The position numbers were made by a program, and so were the translations under genes. Below the pieces are notes generated by a model, which was not told the DNA's origin, searched no databases, and saw nothing but the letters and a program-made list of their open reading frames with translations. A DNA stretch of 64,000 nt from Streptomyces sp. NBC_01465 (lineage in GTDB: Bacteria > Actinomycetota > Actinomycetes > Streptomycetales > Streptomycetaceae): assembly GCF_036227325.1 (NCBI RefSeq), contig NZ_CP109467.1, positions 620,001 through 684,000 of the forward strand. The letters run 5' to 3'. Numbering within the stretch: position 1 is the first letter of the stretch; the number at the start of each line of letters is the position of its first letter. Positions 17,348 through 26,682 of this stretch are shown in pieces.

Positions 17348-17391
17348 CAGGGTGTGGCAATACACACACCCTGAACAGGGTCTCTTGTTCA
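17348..17391. promoter_or_regulatory. Inverted repeats in the divergent bioF-bioB promoter
   Basis: TCAGGGTGTG (17347-17356) and CACACCCTGA (17365-17374) are a perfect 10-bp inverted repeat around an 8-base spacer. It overlaps CCCTG-AA-CAGGG (17369-17380) and then TGAACA-N8-TGTTCA (17372-17391). The block lies midway between the bioF and bioB starts. BioQ and BirA repressors control biotin genes in other bacteria, and actinobacterial BioQ sites contain TGAAC; a BioQ-like operator is therefore plausible but unproven. Confidence 0.6.
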
Positions 17392-17436
17392 AATCCTCCT
17401 TGGCGGCGCATGGTGCCGTACGCCAGGATCAGGCCC

Positions 17437-18498
17437 ATGGACCTGTTGAGCACGCTGGTGGACAAGGGGCTTCGGCGCGAGCTGCCGACCCGCGAAGAAG
17501 CGCTCGCCGTACTGGCGACATCCGACGACGAACTGCTCGATGTCGTGGCCGCTGCGGGCAAGGTGCGCCGTCAGTGGTTCGGGCGGCGGGTGAAGCTCAA
17601 CTATCTCGTCAATCTGAAGTCGGGGCTCTGCCCCGAGGACTGCTCGTACTGCTCCCAGCGGCTCGGCTCCAAGGCCGAGATCCTCAAGTACACCTGGCTG
17701 AAACCGGACGAGGCCTCTCAGGCGGCCGCCGCCGGTGTCGCGGGCGGTGCCAAGCGGGTCTGTCTGGTGGCGAGCGGGCGCGGGCCGACCGACCGTGACA
17801 TCGACCGGGTCTCGGAGACCATCGAGGCCATCAAGGGCGACAACGCGGACGTCGAAGTCTGCGCCTGTCTGGGGCTGTTGAAGGACGGGCAGGCCGAGCG
17901 GCTGCGGGCTGCGGGCGCGGATGCGTACAACCACAACCTCAACACTTCCGAGGCGACGTACGGGGACATCTGCACCACGCACGAGTTCTCCGACCGTGTG
18001 GAGACCGTCCAGCACGCCCAGTCTGCGGGCCTCTCGGCCTGCTCCGGGCTGATCGCGGGCATGGGCGAGAGCGACGCCGACCTCGTCGACGTGGTCTTCG
18101 CGCTGCGCGGTCTCGACCCCGACTCGGTGCCGGTCAACTTCCTGATCCCCTTCGAGGGCACGCCCCTCGCGGAGGAGTGGAACCTCACCCCGCAGCGGTG
18201 CCTGCGCATCCTGGCGATGGTCCGCTTCGTCTGCCCGGACGCGGAGGTACGGCTGGCGGGCGGGCGCGAGGTGCATCTGCGCTCGATGCAGCCGCTCGCC
18301 CTCAACCTGGTCAACTCCATCTTCCTGGGCGACTACCTGACCAGCGAGGGCCAGGCGGGCAAGGCCGACCTGGACATGATCGCGGACGCCGGTTTTGTGG
18401 TGGAGGGCGCGGAGGAGACGACGCTGCCCGACCACCGCGACGGACTTGTGTCGGTGCGCCGCCGGGGCGCGGGGACGGATCTCGCACCCAATGCGTGA
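17437..18498 (+). CDS. bioB: Biotin synthase BioB
   Basis: 353 residues from ATG 17437. Radical-SAM enzyme inserting sulfur into dethiobiotin. The [4Fe-4S] motif CPEDCSYC gives Cys65, Cys69 and Cys72, and [19 protein letters not shown] and the later [18 protein letters not shown] are conserved BioB blocks, the last carrying the Arg ligand of the auxiliary [2Fe-2S] cluster. An ATG at 17410 would add nine residues, but the family starts near [12 protein letters not shown]. bioA begins 8 bases before its stop, so bioBAD is a tight operon. Confidence 0.97.
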   Translation: MDLLSTLVDKGLRRELPTREEALAVLATSDDELLDVVAAAGKVRRQWFGRRVKLNYLVNLKSGLCPEDCSYCSQRLGSKAEILKYTWLKPDEASQAAAAGVAGGAKRVCLVASGRGPTDRDIDRVSETIEAIKGDNADVEVCACLGLLKDGQAERLRAAGADAYNHNLNTSEATYGDICTTHEFSDRVETVQHAQSAGLSACSGLIAGMGESDADLVDVVFALRGLDPDSVPVNFLIPFEGTPLAEEWNLTPQRCLRILAMVRFVCPDAEVRLAGGREVHLRSMQPLALNLVNSIFLGDYLTSEGQAGKADLDMIADAGFVVEGAEETTLPDHRDGLVSVRRRGAGTDLAPNA

Positions 18499-19753
18499 AC
18501 TGCTCGAACTGGACCGCCGCCATGTCTGGCATCCGTACGGACCGATGCCCGGACGCCAGGAGCCACTGCTCGTGGAGTCCGCCTCGGGGGTACGGCTGCG
18601 GGTGGCGGGGGTCGGTGACCTCGTCGACGGCATGTCGTCCTGGTGGTCGGCGATCCACGGCTACAACCACCCGGTGCTCAACGCGGCGGCCCACGGCCAG
18701 CTGGAGCGGATGAGCCATGTGATGTTCGGCGGGCTCACGCACGAGCCCGCCGTACGGCTCGCCGCCAAGCTGGTGGAGATCACGCCCGAGCCGCTGCAGC
18801 ACGTGTTCCTCGCCGACTCCGGTTCGGTGTCGGTCGAGGTCGCGGTCAAGATGTGCCTCCAGTACTGGCGTTCCGTCGGCCGGCCGGCGAAACAGCGGCT
18901 GATGACGTGGCGCGGCGGCTACCACGGGGACACCTGGCAGCCGATGTCCGTGTGCGACCCCGAGGGCGGGATGCACGAGCTGTGGTCGGGGGTGCTGCCG
19001 CGCCAGGTGTTCGCGGACGCGCCACCGGCGGAGTTCGAGGAGGCGTACGCCGAGCAGCTGCGGGAGACCATCGCGGCCCATGCGCACGAACTGGCCGCGG
19101 TGATCGTGGAGCCGGTCGTGCAGGGTGCGGGCGGGATGCGGTTCCACTCCCCCGCGTATCTGCGGGTGCTGCGGGAGGCGTGCGACGCCAACGACGTCCT
19201 GCTGGTCTTCGACGAGATCGCCACCGGCTTCGGCCGGACCGGCGAGCTCTTCGCGGCGGACCACGCGGGCGTGTCGCCCGATGTGATGTGCGTGGGCAAG
19301 GCGCTGACCGGCGGTTATCTCACGATGGCGGCGACGCTCTGCACGGAGCGGGTGGCGGCGGGGATCGCCCAGGGTGAGGTCCCCGTGCTGGCCCACGGTC
19401 CGACGTTCATGGGCAATCCCCTGGCGTCCGCGGTCGCGCTGGCCTCGGTCGAGCTGCTGCTCGCCCAGGACTGGCGCCAGGAGGTCAAGCGGCTGGAGTC
19501 CGGGCTGCGCGCCGGGCTGGCCGATGCCGCCGGGCTGCCTGGTGTGCGGGACGTACGGGTGCTGGGCGCGATCGGCGTCGTACAGCTGGACCACGCGGTG
19601 GACATGGCGGCGGCCACCCGGGCGGCGGTGCGGGAGGGCGTGTGGCTGCGTCCGTTCCGCGACCTCGTCTACACGATGCCGCCGTACGTCACCGGGGACG
19701 CCGACCTCGCACAGATCTGCCGTGCCGTGCGCGCGGTCGCACAGGAGGCCTGA
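18491..19753 (+). CDS. bioA: Adenosylmethionine-8-amino-7-oxononanoate aminotransferase BioA
   Basis: 420 residues. Class III PLP aminotransferase making 7,8-diaminopelargonate with SAM as amino donor. HVWHPYGPM and [16 protein letters not shown] are BioA-specific, followed by [16 protein letters not shown], the cofactor motif [14 protein letters not shown] and the Lys in [12 protein letters not shown]. The ATG at 18491 overlaps the bioB stop by 8 bases, so translation is coupled. bioD starts 1 base after its stop. Confidence 0.97.
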   Translation: MRELLELDRRHVWHPYGPMPGRQEPLLVESASGVRLRVAGVGDLVDGMSSWWSAIHGYNHPVLNAAAHGQLERMSHVMFGGLTHEPAVRLAAKLVEITPEPLQHVFLADSGSVSVEVAVKMCLQYWRSVGRPAKQRLMTWRGGYHGDTWQPMSVCDPEGGMHELWSGVLPRQVFADAPPAEFEEAYAEQLRETIAAHAHELAAVIVEPVVQGAGGMRFHSPAYLRVLREACDANDVLLVFDEIATGFGRTGELFAADHAGVSPDVMCVGKALTGGYLTMAATLCTERVAAGIAQGEVPVLAHGPTFMGNPLASAVALASVELLLAQDWRQEVKRLESGLRAGLADAAGLPGVRDVRVLGAIGVVQLDHAVDMAAATRAAVREGVWLRPFRDLVYTMPPYVTGDADLAQICRAVRAVAQEA

Positions 19754-19754
19754 G

Positions 19755-20444
19755 ATGACGATTCTTGTGGTGACGGGTACAGGCACCGAGATCGGCAAGA
19801 CCGTGGTCACCGCCGCGGTGGCGGCCGCGGCGACCGCGCAGGGCCGGTCGGTGGCGGTGCTCAAGCCCGCCCAGACCGGGCTCGCGCCCGGCGAGCGCGG
19901 CGATGCGCAGGAGGTGGAGCGGCTGGCGGGTGCGGTGACCGCCGTCGAACTGGCCCGTTTCCCCGAGCCGTTGGCGCCCGCGACGGCAGCGCGCCGCGCG
20001 GGCATGGTGCCGGTGCGGCCCGGCGACGTGGCGGAGGCGGCGGAGAAGCTGGCCGCCGAGCACGACCTGGTGCTGGTGGAGGGGGCGGGCGGCCTGCTCG
20101 TACGGTTCGACGAGGAGGGCGGGACGCTCGCGGACGCGGCGCGTCTGCTGTCCGTACCGGTCCTGGTGGTGGCCCAGGCCGGCCTGGGAACGCTGAACGC
20201 GACGGCCCTGACGGTGGAGGCGCTGACGGTACGGGGCCTGGAGTGCGCGGGGGCGGTGATCGGCAGCTGGCCGACGGCCCCGGACCTGGCGGCGCGCTGC
20301 AACCTGGAGGACTTCCCCGGGGCGACCGGGGCGTCGCTGGTGGGCGCGGCCCCGGAGGGAGCGGGATCGCTCGCACCCATGGACTTCCGCGCCCGCGCGG
20401 CAAGTTGGCTGGCGCCGGGCCTGGGCGGCATCTGGGTGCGGTGA
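19755..20444 (+). CDS. bioD: Dethiobiotin synthetase BioD
   Basis: 229 residues. ATP-dependent carboxylation closing the ureido ring of dethiobiotin. P-loop GTGTEIGKTVV at residues 8-18, then LKPAQTGL for carbamate handling, and VEGAGGLLVRF for the Mg/ATP site. One base separates it from bioA. It completes bioBAD, so together with bioF this locus covers the last four steps of biotin synthesis. The C-terminus ends in the Gly-rich GLGGIWVR. Confidence 0.96.
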   Translation: MTILVVTGTGTEIGKTVVTAAVAAAATAQGRSVAVLKPAQTGLAPGERGDAQEVERLAGAVTAVELARFPEPLAPATAARRAGMVPVRPGDVAEAAEKLAAEHDLVLVEGAGGLLVRFDEEGGTLADAARLLSVPVLVVAQAGLGTLNATALTVEALTVRGLECAGAVIGSWPTAPDLAARCNLEDFPGATGASLVGAAPEGAGSLAPMDFRARAASWLAPGLGGIWVR

Positions 20445-20525
20445 AGGGGTGATGCGGCCCGCGCGGGGGGACAATCACAGCAGCCGCCCGGCGAAGGCGG
20501 ACCGGTTCACCGGAGGAGGTTCGTG

Positions 20526-21206
20526 ATGCCCCTGCGCTCCGCCAAGGTTCCCCGCGACGCCGTGCACCATCCGCTCTTCGCGCGCTTCTATGCCCGTATG
20601 AGTGTCACCGCCGACCTCAAGGGCGGGATCGCCGCCCACCGCGCCGAGCTGCTCGACGGGCTCTCCGGGCGGGTCATCGAGATCGGCGCCGGCAACGGGC
20701 TCAATTTCGCCCACTATCCCTCCGCCGTCTCCGAGGTCGTCGCGATCGAACCGGAGCGCACCCTGCGGCAGATGGCGGTGGAGAGCGCGATGCGCGCCGA
20801 GGTGCCGGTGGACGTGGTGCCGGGGGCGGCCGAGGCGCTGCCCGTGAAGAGCGAGGCGTTCGACGCGGCTGTGGCGTCGCTGGTGCTGTGCACCGTACGA
20901 GATCTGCCGCGCGCCCTCGCCGAGATCAGGCGGGTACTGCGGCCCGGCGGTGAACTGCGGTTCTTCGAGCACGGGTTGGCGCCCGGGCGCGGCATGGCCA
21001 GGGCTCAGCGGGTCGTGGACCGTACCGTGTGGCCGTTGCTCTTCGGCGGCTGTCACACCTCGCGGGACACCCTGGCCGCGATCGAGGCGGCGGGCTTCGA
21101 GCTGGGCACCTACCGGCGGCTCACCGTGCCGGAGAAGGGGCTGCAGTTCCCGTCGTCGCCCTGCGTGCTGGGCGTGGCGCGCCGGCCGGAGCTCGCCGGG
21201 GAATGA
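20526..21206 (+). CDS. Class I SAM-dependent methyltransferase
   Basis: 226 residues. Methyltransferase 11 type: motif I VIEIGAGNGLNFAHYP at about 49-64, the acidic VVAIEPE end of strand 2, DAAVASLVLCTV and the LRPGGELRFFEHGL post-motif region. The second half (ARAQRVVDRTVWPLLFGGCHTSRDTLAAIEAAGF) resembles the phosphatidylethanolamine or small-molecule methyltransferase subfamily, but the substrate is not known. ATG 20526 is chosen: GGAGG ends 6 bases upstream, versus 3 for the GTG at 20523. It follows bioD by 81 bases and is probably a separate transcript. Confidence 0.88.
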   Translation: MPLRSAKVPRDAVHHPLFARFYARMSVTADLKGGIAAHRAELLDGLSGRVIEIGAGNGLNFAHYPSAVSEVVAIEPERTLRQMAVESAMRAEVPVDVVPGAAEALPVKSEAFDAAVASLVLCTVRDLPRALAEIRRVLRPGGELRFFEHGLAPGRGMARAQRVVDRTVWPLLFGGCHTSRDTLAAIEAAGFELGTYRRLTVPEKGLQFPSSPCVLGVARRPELAGE

Positions 21207-21209
21207 CGG

Positions 21210-21581
21210 TCACAGGCTCCACTGGCGCAGCTCGTCGGCGATGGTCCGTACATCGGCCTTGTCCTGCTTGACGAGGCGGGCCAGATCCCTGACCTGCTCG
21301 GGCGAGGTGACGACCTTCAGTCCGCAGGCGACGAGATAGCCGTACGCGACGGCCGAGGCGAACATGGCGTTGGAGTGCTCCAACGCCGGTACGTGGAGCA
21401 GGAGTTGGAGTAACGCGGCGGCCCGTGCGGGCGGGTCGCTGTAGACCGGGATGCCGAATATCTCCGCCTCGTGCCGGGCCACTGCGGCGACCAGCGCGCC
21501 CCAGTCCGTGACCTGCGGGTCGCCGGGTGTCTTGTGCTCGGCGACCATCAGCAGCCAGGCGAGGTCGATCTCGAGGTTCAA
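21210..21581 (-). CDS. Fic/Doc-like toxin with a degenerate motif
   Basis: 123 residues. The fold-level match is to short Doc-type toxins (LAWLLMVAEHKTPGDPQVTDWGALVAAVARHEAEIFG, then ARAAALLQLLLHVPALEHSNAMFASAVAYGYLVACGL). Canonical Fic/Doc proteins read NHPF-x-(D/E)-G-N-(K/G)-R; here the equivalent reads VPALEHSNAM, keeping only the acidic residue and Asn and lacking the conserved His, Gly and Arg. AMPylation or phosphotransfer by the normal mechanism is therefore doubtful. It overlaps its upstream antitoxin gene by 4 bases (ATGA), a typical TA layout. I call it a toxin from context. Confidence 0.75.
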   Translation of the reverse strand: MNLEIDLAWLLMVAEHKTPGDPQVTDWGALVAAVARHEAEIFGIPVYSDPPARAAALLQLLLHVPALEHSNAMFASAVAYGYLVACGLKVVTSPEQVRDLARLVKQDKADVRTIADELRQWSL

Positions 21582-21811
21582 CGGTGGCCTTTGCGCTGCT
21601 GCTCGGCGTCGAACTCCTCGGCGAACACCGAGGCGTACTGCTTCATGAAGTCGGCCGCGGCGTCGACGAAGGTGCGCCCCACCTCGCCCGCGTCCTGCTT
21701 CACCAGCTCTTCGATGTAGCGGTTCACGCTCATGCCGCGCTGAAGGGCGCGCCGCCGTGCGGCTTCCGCGGTGGACTCGTCCACGCGTACGTTCAGCTGA
21801 GTCTTGGCCAC
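21578..21811 (-). CDS. Ribbon-helix-helix antitoxin partner
   Basis: 77 residues. The N-terminus TQLNVRVDESTAEAARRRALQRGMSVNRYIEELVKQDAG is a ribbon-helix-helix DNA-binding domain of the CopG/ParD class; the C-terminal half (VGRTFVDAAADFMKQYASVFAEEFDAEQQRKGHR) would wrap the toxin. The toxin gene overlaps it by 4 bases. RHH antitoxins usually repress their own operon. Just upstream, AAGCTAGCGCCAGGGTGCTAGCACCC (minus strand, 21818-21843) has a repeated GCTAGC that could be the operator. Confidence 0.85.
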   Translation of the reverse strand: MAKTQLNVRVDESTAEAARRRALQRGMSVNRYIEELVKQDAGEVGRTFVDAAADFMKQYASVFAEEFDAEQQRKGHR

Positions 21812-21953
21812 CCCACCAAGCTAGCGCCAGGGTGCTAGCACCCGCAAGAGGACCAGACCTCCGGGGGATACCGAAGGCGGCGCCCCACCCTCTACTCTCA
21901 ACGTTTGCACGGGAGTTGGGTTCTTCGGGACGGCCACAAACGGGGAGGCGGCC

Positions 21954-22736
21954 TTGTCCACACCTTCAACTGCACGCTCGTACGGCCTCGTGTCAGGGGT
22001 CCCGGTGGCGGCCCGCGCCCGGGGGCTCACCAAGGCGTACGGCAGCGGCGAAACCACCGTCCTGGCCCTCGACTCGGTCGACGTGGACATCGCGCGCGGC
22101 CGCTTCACGGCCGTCATGGGGCCTTCGGGGTCGGGCAAGTCCACGCTGATGCACTGTCTCGCCGGGCTCGACACCGTCTCCGCCGGGCAGGTCTGGCTGG
22201 ACGAGACGGAGATCACCGGGCTGCGGGAGCGGGAGCTGACCCGGCTGCGCAGGGACCGTATCGGCTTCATGTTCCAGTCCTTCAACCTGCTGCCGACGCT
22301 CACCGCGGCGGAGAACATCACGCTGCCGATGGACATCGCGGGCCGCAAGCCGGACCAGAAGTGGCTGGATCAGGTGATCGACACGCTCGGCCTGCGCGAC
22401 CGCCTCAAGCACCGCCCCACCCAGCTCTCCGGCGGCCAGCAGCAGCGCGTGGCCTGCGCGCGGGCGCTCGCCTCCCGGCCGGAGCTGATCTTCGCCGACG
22501 AACCGACCGGCAACCTCGACTCCCGCGCGGGCGCCGAAGTGCTCTCCTTCCTCCGCGACGCGGTGGACCAACTGGAGCAGACCGTCGTGATGGTGACCCA
22601 CGACCCGGGGGCCGCAGCCCACTCCGACCTGGTGCTGTTCCTGGCCGACGGGCGGATCGTCGACGAAATGGCGGAACCCACCGCCGACCTGGTCCTGGAG
22701 CGGATGAAACGCTTCGACTCCCTCCGCAAGAGCTGA
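21954..22736 (+). CDS. MacB/LolD-type ABC transporter ATPase
   Basis: 260 residues. Walker A GPSGSGKST at about 60-68, Q-loop FMFQSFNLLPTLTAAENI, signature LSGGQQQRVACARAL, Walker B LIFADEPTGNLDSR, and switch His in MVTHD. This subclass powers mechanotransmission-type exporters with FtsX-like permeases. The start is TTG 21954 with GGGGAGG 6 bases upstream. The permease gene begins 7 bases after its stop, so they form one transporter. Likely cargo is a peptide or envelope-active molecule; two-component control is common for such pairs but no such genes adjoin it here. Confidence 0.94.
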   Translation: MSTPSTARSYGLVSGVPVAARARGLTKAYGSGETTVLALDSVDVDIARGRFTAVMGPSGSGKSTLMHCLAGLDTVSAGQVWLDETEITGLRERELTRLRRDRIGFMFQSFNLLPTLTAAENITLPMDIAGRKPDQKWLDQVIDTLGLRDRLKHRPTQLSGGQQQRVACARALASRPELIFADEPTGNLDSRAGAEVLSFLRDAVDQLEQTVVMVTHDPGAAAHSDLVLFLADGRIVDEMAEPTADLVLERMKRFDSLRKS

Positions 22737-22743
22737 GGCCGCC

Positions 22744-25308
22744 GTGCTGAAGGCGACACTGCGAAGCTTCTTCGCGCACAAGGGCCGCATGCTGCTGTCC
22801 GCGATGGCCATCATCCTGTCCGTGGCCTTCGTCGCGGGGAGCCTGATCTTCTCCGACACGGTGAGCCGCACCTTCGACCGGCTCTTCGCCTCCACCTCGG
22901 CGGACGTCCAGGTCCAGCCGAAGAAGGACGTCGACGAGCAGATCCCCTCCGGCATCACGCGCACGGTTCCCGCCGCGCTGGCCGACCGGATCGGAGAGGT
23001 CGACGGCGTCTCCAGGTCCTGGGTCGACATCTCGGTGGAGAACATCACCATCGTCGACCACAACAACAAGAACGTCGGGCCGACGAGCGGCGCACCGACG
23101 ATCGCCACCAACTGGTACGTCACCGACCGCAGTCCGGTGAAGCTGACCAGCGGGCACGAACCGCACGGCGCGGGCGAGGCGCTCCTGGACAAGGACACGG
23201 CCGACAAGAAGAAGGTGCGGATCGGCGACTCGCTGACGGTTCTCGCCCAGCCAGGATCCTTCAAGGTCCAGGTCGTCGGCATCGCCACGTTCACGACCAC
23301 CAACCCCGGTGCGGCGCTGGTCTTCCTGGACACCCCGACCGCCCAGACGAAGCTGCTCGGCAAGGCGGACGCGGCGACCGCGGTTTCCGTCGAGGCCGCC
23401 CAGGGCGTCGACGACGCGGTGCTCAAGCAGCGGGTCGCCGCCGTGGTCGGAAGCGGGTACGAGCTGAAGACCGCCGCCGAGCAGGCGAAGGACTCGGCCG
23501 CCGACCTGGGCTCTTTCCTCGACGTGATCAAGTACGTGATGCTCGGGTTCGCCGGTATCGCCGTACTCGTCGGCATCTTCCTGATCGTCAACACGTTCTC
23601 CATGCTCATCGCCCAGCGCACCCGCGAACTGGGCCTGCTGCGGGCGCTGGGTGCCGACCGCCGCCAGGTGCAGCGCTCGGTGCGGATCGAGGCGCTGCTG
23701 CTCGGCGCGATCGGTTCCACGCTGGGGCTGGCCGCGGGGATCGGTCTCGCGTACGGGCTCATCGCGCTGATGGGCACCTTCGGGATGAACCTGAAGGCCG
23801 CCGAGATCGTGATCAGCTGGCCCACCCCCGTGGCCTCGTACCTGGTGGGCGTCGGGGTCACCTTCGTGGCCGCGTATCTGCCGGCCAGACGGGCCGCGCA
23901 GGTGTCGCCGATGGCGGCGCTCTCGGACGCCGAAGTGGCGGGCGTGGGGCGGCCGTTGAAGGTGCGCGCCGTGGTGGGCTCCGTCCTCGCGGTGGCCGGA
24001 GCGGCGGCGCTCGCAGGCTGCGCTGCGAGTACGAAGACCTCGACCGCGTCGTCCCTGCTGGGGCTCGGCGTGGTCCTCACACTGATCGCCACCGTGGTGG
24101 CGGGACCGCTGCTCGTACGTCCTGTGATCCGTGTCCTGGGCGGCGCGTTTCCCCGGATCTTCGGCTCCGTCGGCCGGATGAGCCAGCGCAACGCGCTGCG
24201 CAATCCCCGGCGCACCGGCGCGACCGCGTCGGCGCTGATGGTGGGCCTCGCCCTGGTGGTCGGCATGTCGGTGGCGAGCGCCTCCATGACCAAGTCCTTC
24301 GACGAGCAGATCGACCGGGTCCTGGGCGCCGACTACATCGTGCAGAACAGCAACTTCATGCCGTTCCCCCAGGAGATCACCGGGAAGATCCGCGACGTGG
24401 ACGGGGTGGGCACCGTCGTACGGCAGCGGTTCGTCCCCCTCCAGCTGCGGCTGCCCGACGGCCGGCACATCGACTCGACGGCCTCGGGCTACGACCCGCA
24501 GCTGGACGACGTCGCCCACCTCACCTACGCGGACGGCTCGACCGCCCAGGCGCTGGCGCCCGGCCATGTGGCGATGGACCGCGACTACGCCCACGACCAC
24601 GGGCTGAAGCTCGGCTCCCCCGTCGAGGTCGCCTTCCCCGGCGGCGCCACCGCGTCCCTGACGCTGTCCGCGCTCACGAACATGCCGTCCACCGGCGGCG
24701 CCGGCATGGGCGCGGGCATGATCATGGGGATGGCGACGGCGGAGAAGTACCTTCCCGACGGCCAGGACGCGGTCGTGTACGTCAACGCGTCGAGCGGCAC
24801 CGACCAGCAGACGCTCCGTACGGCGCTGGAGCGGGCCCTCGCCCCGTATCCGCAGGTGAAGGTCAACAACCAGGCCGACTACAAGAAGATCGTCACCGAC
24901 CAGATCGCCGTACTGCTCTACCTCGTCTATGCACTCCTCGGCCTCGCGATCGTCATCGCGGTGCTCGGCGTCGTCAACACCCTTGCCCTGTCGGTCGTGG
25001 AGCGCACCCGGGAGATCGGGCTGCTGCGGGCGATCGGGCTCTCGCGGGTGCAGCTGCGGCGGATGATCCGCCTGGAGTCCGTGGTGATCGCCGTCTTCGG
25101 CGCCCTGCTCGGGCTCGTGCTGGGCATGGTGTGGGGTGTGGCGATGCAGCAGGTGCTCGCGCTGCAGGATCTGAAGGCGTTCGCGGTGCCCTGGTCGACG
25201 GTGATCGCGGTCGTGGTGGGCTCGGTGGTCGTGGGTCTGGCGGCGGCGATCCTGCCGGCGCTGCGGGCCTCGCGGATGAACGTGCTGACGGCCATCGCCC
25301 ACGAGTAG
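22744..25308 (+). CDS. FtsX/MacB-type ABC transporter permease, duplicated
   Basis: 854 residues, start GTG 22744. One N-terminal helix (MLLSAMAIILSVAFVAGSLIFSD), a large extracellular domain, an FtsX domain with three helices (about residues 255-390), a fused linking pair of helices, then a second extracellular domain and a second FtsX domain at the end (YALLGLAIVIAVLGVVNTLALSVVERTREIGLLRAIG). The same R-E-(L/I)-G-L-L-R-A-(L/I)-G motif occurs in both FtsX copies, showing an internal duplication. Forms an exporter with the ATPase just upstream. Confidence 0.93.
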   Translation: MLKATLRSFFAHKGRMLLSAMAIILSVAFVAGSLIFSDTVSRTFDRLFASTSADVQVQPKKDVDEQIPSGITRTVPAALADRIGEVDGVSRSWVDISVENITIVDHNNKNVGPTSGAPTIATNWYVTDRSPVKLTSGHEPHGAGEALLDKDTADKKKVRIGDSLTVLAQPGSFKVQVVGIATFTTTNPGAALVFLDTPTAQTKLLGKADAATAVSVEAAQGVDDAVLKQRVAAVVGSGYELKTAAEQAKDSAADLGSFLDVIKYVMLGFAGIAVLVGIFLIVNTFSMLIAQRTRELGLLRALGADRRQVQRSVRIEALLLGAIGSTLGLAAGIGLAYGLIALMGTFGMNLKAAEIVISWPTPVASYLVGVGVTFVAAYLPARRAAQVSPMAALSDAEVAGVGRPLKVRAVVGSVLAVAGAAALAGCAASTKTSTASSLLGLGVVLTLIATVVAGPLLVRPVIRVLGGAFPRIFGSVGRMSQRNALRNPRRTGATASALMVGLALVVGMSVASASMTKSFDEQIDRVLGADYIVQNSNFMPFPQEITGKIRDVDGVGTVVRQRFVPLQLRLPDGRHIDSTASGYDPQLDDVAHLTYADGSTAQALAPGHVAMDRDYAHDHGLKLGSPVEVAFPGGATASLTLSALTNMPSTGGAGMGAGMIMGMATAEKYLPDGQDAVVYVNASSGTDQQTLRTALERALAPYPQVKVNNQADYKKIVTDQIAVLLYLVYALLGLAIVIAVLGVVNTLALSVVERTREIGLLRAIGLSRVQLRRMIRLESVVIAVFGALLGLVLGMVWGVAMQQVLALQDLKAFAVPWSTVIAVVVGSVVVGLAAAILPALRASRMNVLTAIAHE

Positions 25309-25443
25309 CGGGCGACCTGGCACACACCCGGGATGCGCGGACGACGGCGGTCGCCGAAACTGATCGTCTGGGGCGCCCCCCGCGGTGTGCCAGGACGCGC
25401 TGCGGGCGGATTCCGGCCCGGCCCCGGCCAGGAAGGCCCGCCC

Positions 25444-26682
25444 ATGCCGAACATCCTCAATGTGGCGGTCGTCGTCGGCACCCGCCCCGAGGCGATCAAG
25501 CTGCTGCCGGTGATCCGGGAGCTGAGGAGCAGTGAGGGGCTGCATCCGACCGTCATCTCGACCGGGCAGCACGAGAAGATGGTCCGCGAGGTGCTGGCGC
25601 TCGACGGGATCACCCCGGACATCGAGCTCGGCGTCGGATACCCGGGGATGCCGCTGAACGACTTGTTCATCGAGGTCATGGACCGGTTCGACAAGGCGCT
25701 GCGCAAGAACTTCGGGGAGCCGCCGGAGCCGGGCAAGCGCAAGTTCGGGGCCGACCAGTACCCGGTCACCGTCCTGGTGCACGGCGACACCAGCTCGGCG
25801 GCGGCGGCCGCGCTCGCCGCGTTCCATCTGAGGCTGTCGGTGAACCACATCGAGGCGGGGATGCGGACCCACTCGACGCTGTCGCCGTTCCCGGAGGAGC
25901 TCAACCGGCAGTTGATCGCCCGGATCGCCGCCTTCCACCTGGCGCCGACCACGCTCGGCAAGCAGAACCTGATCCGGGAGGGCATCGACTCCGACCGGAT
26001 CCTGGTGACCGGCAACACCGGTATCGACGCGGTGCTCTGGGCCGCCGAGCAGGAGACGGAGTACGGCGATCCGGTCCTCGACGGGCTCGACCCGCACACC
26101 CGGGTCGTGGTCGTGACCGCGCACCGCCGGGAGAACTGGGGCGAGGGGCTGATCGGCATCGGCCGCGGCGTCCGGCGCGCCGCGGAGGACCACCCCGACG
26201 TGCTGTTCGTCGTCCCGCTGCATCCCAATCCGGTCGTCGCCGACACCCTGGGACCGCTGCTCGCAGGGCGCCCCAACATCCACGTGACCAGCCCCATGGA
26301 CTACGTACCGTTCGCGAAGCTGCTCAAGCGCGCGACCCTGGCCATCAGCGACTCCGGCGGGATCCAGGAGGAGGCGCCCTCGCTCGGCACGCCGGTCCTG
26401 GTGACCCGGGACACCACCGAACGCACCTCGGGGCTCACCGCGGGCACGCTGCGCCTGGTCGGCACGGACGAGGACCTCATCGCCGCGGAGACGGCCGTGC
26501 TCCTGGGCGACGAGCAGGCGCGCCGGAGGATGGCCGATGCGCCGAATCCCTACGGCGACGGGCATGCGGCGCGCCGGACCGTACAGGCCTTCGGCCACCT
26601 GGCCTTCAACACCCCGCCACCGGTGCCGTTCGGGCACGGCTACCGGCGCTCGGCGGTTCTGGGCGCGGCGGGCCTGGCGTGA
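25444..26682 (+). CDS. wecB: UDP-N-acetylglucosamine 2-epimerase (non-hydrolysing)
   Basis: 412 residues. Converts UDP-GlcNAc to UDP-ManNAc. Seen: VVVGTRPEAIKLLPVIREL at the start, LVHGDTSSAAAAALAAF, VNHIEAGMRTHS with the conserved His and Glu, PEELNRQLIA, VTAHRRENWG, and ISDSGGIQEEAPSLGTPVLVTRDTTERTSG. All catalytic positions for the non-hydrolysing class are present. It overlaps the glycosyltransferase gene by 4 bases (GTGA), so the two act together, most likely to supply ManNAc or a derivative for an envelope polymer. Confidence 0.93.
   Translation: MPNILNVAVVVGTRPEAIKLLPVIRELRSSEGLHPTVISTGQHEKMVREVLALDGITPDIELGVGYPGMPLNDLFIEVMDRFDKALRKNFGEPPEPGKRKFGADQYPVTVLVHGDTSSAAAAALAAFHLRLSVNHIEAGMRTHSTLSPFPEELNRQLIARIAAFHLAPTTLGKQNLIREGIDSDRILVTGNTGIDAVLWAAEQETEYGDPVLDGLDPHTRVVVVTAHRRENWGEGLIGIGRGVRRAAEDHPDVLFVVPLHPNPVVADTLGPLLAGRPNIHVTSPMDYVPFAKLLKRATLAISDSGGIQEEAPSLGTPVLVTRDTTERTSGLTAGTLRLVGTDEDLIAAETAVLLGDEQARRRMADAPNPYGDGHAARRTVQAFGHLAFNTPPPVPFGHGYRRSAVLGAAGLA

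Noticed and set aside
17381..17410. TCTCTTGTTCAAATCCTCCTTGGCGGCGCA looks like the 3' end of a tRNA (T-loop GTTCAAATC)
   Set aside because: The flanking bases do not form the T stem, and there is no anticodon or acceptor arm upstream. The region is better explained as bio operators.
22405..26637. A 1410-codon open frame antisense to the ABC transporter and WecB
   Set aside because: No family signature, composition is typical of GC-rich shadow, and the plus-strand genes have complete conserved motifs.
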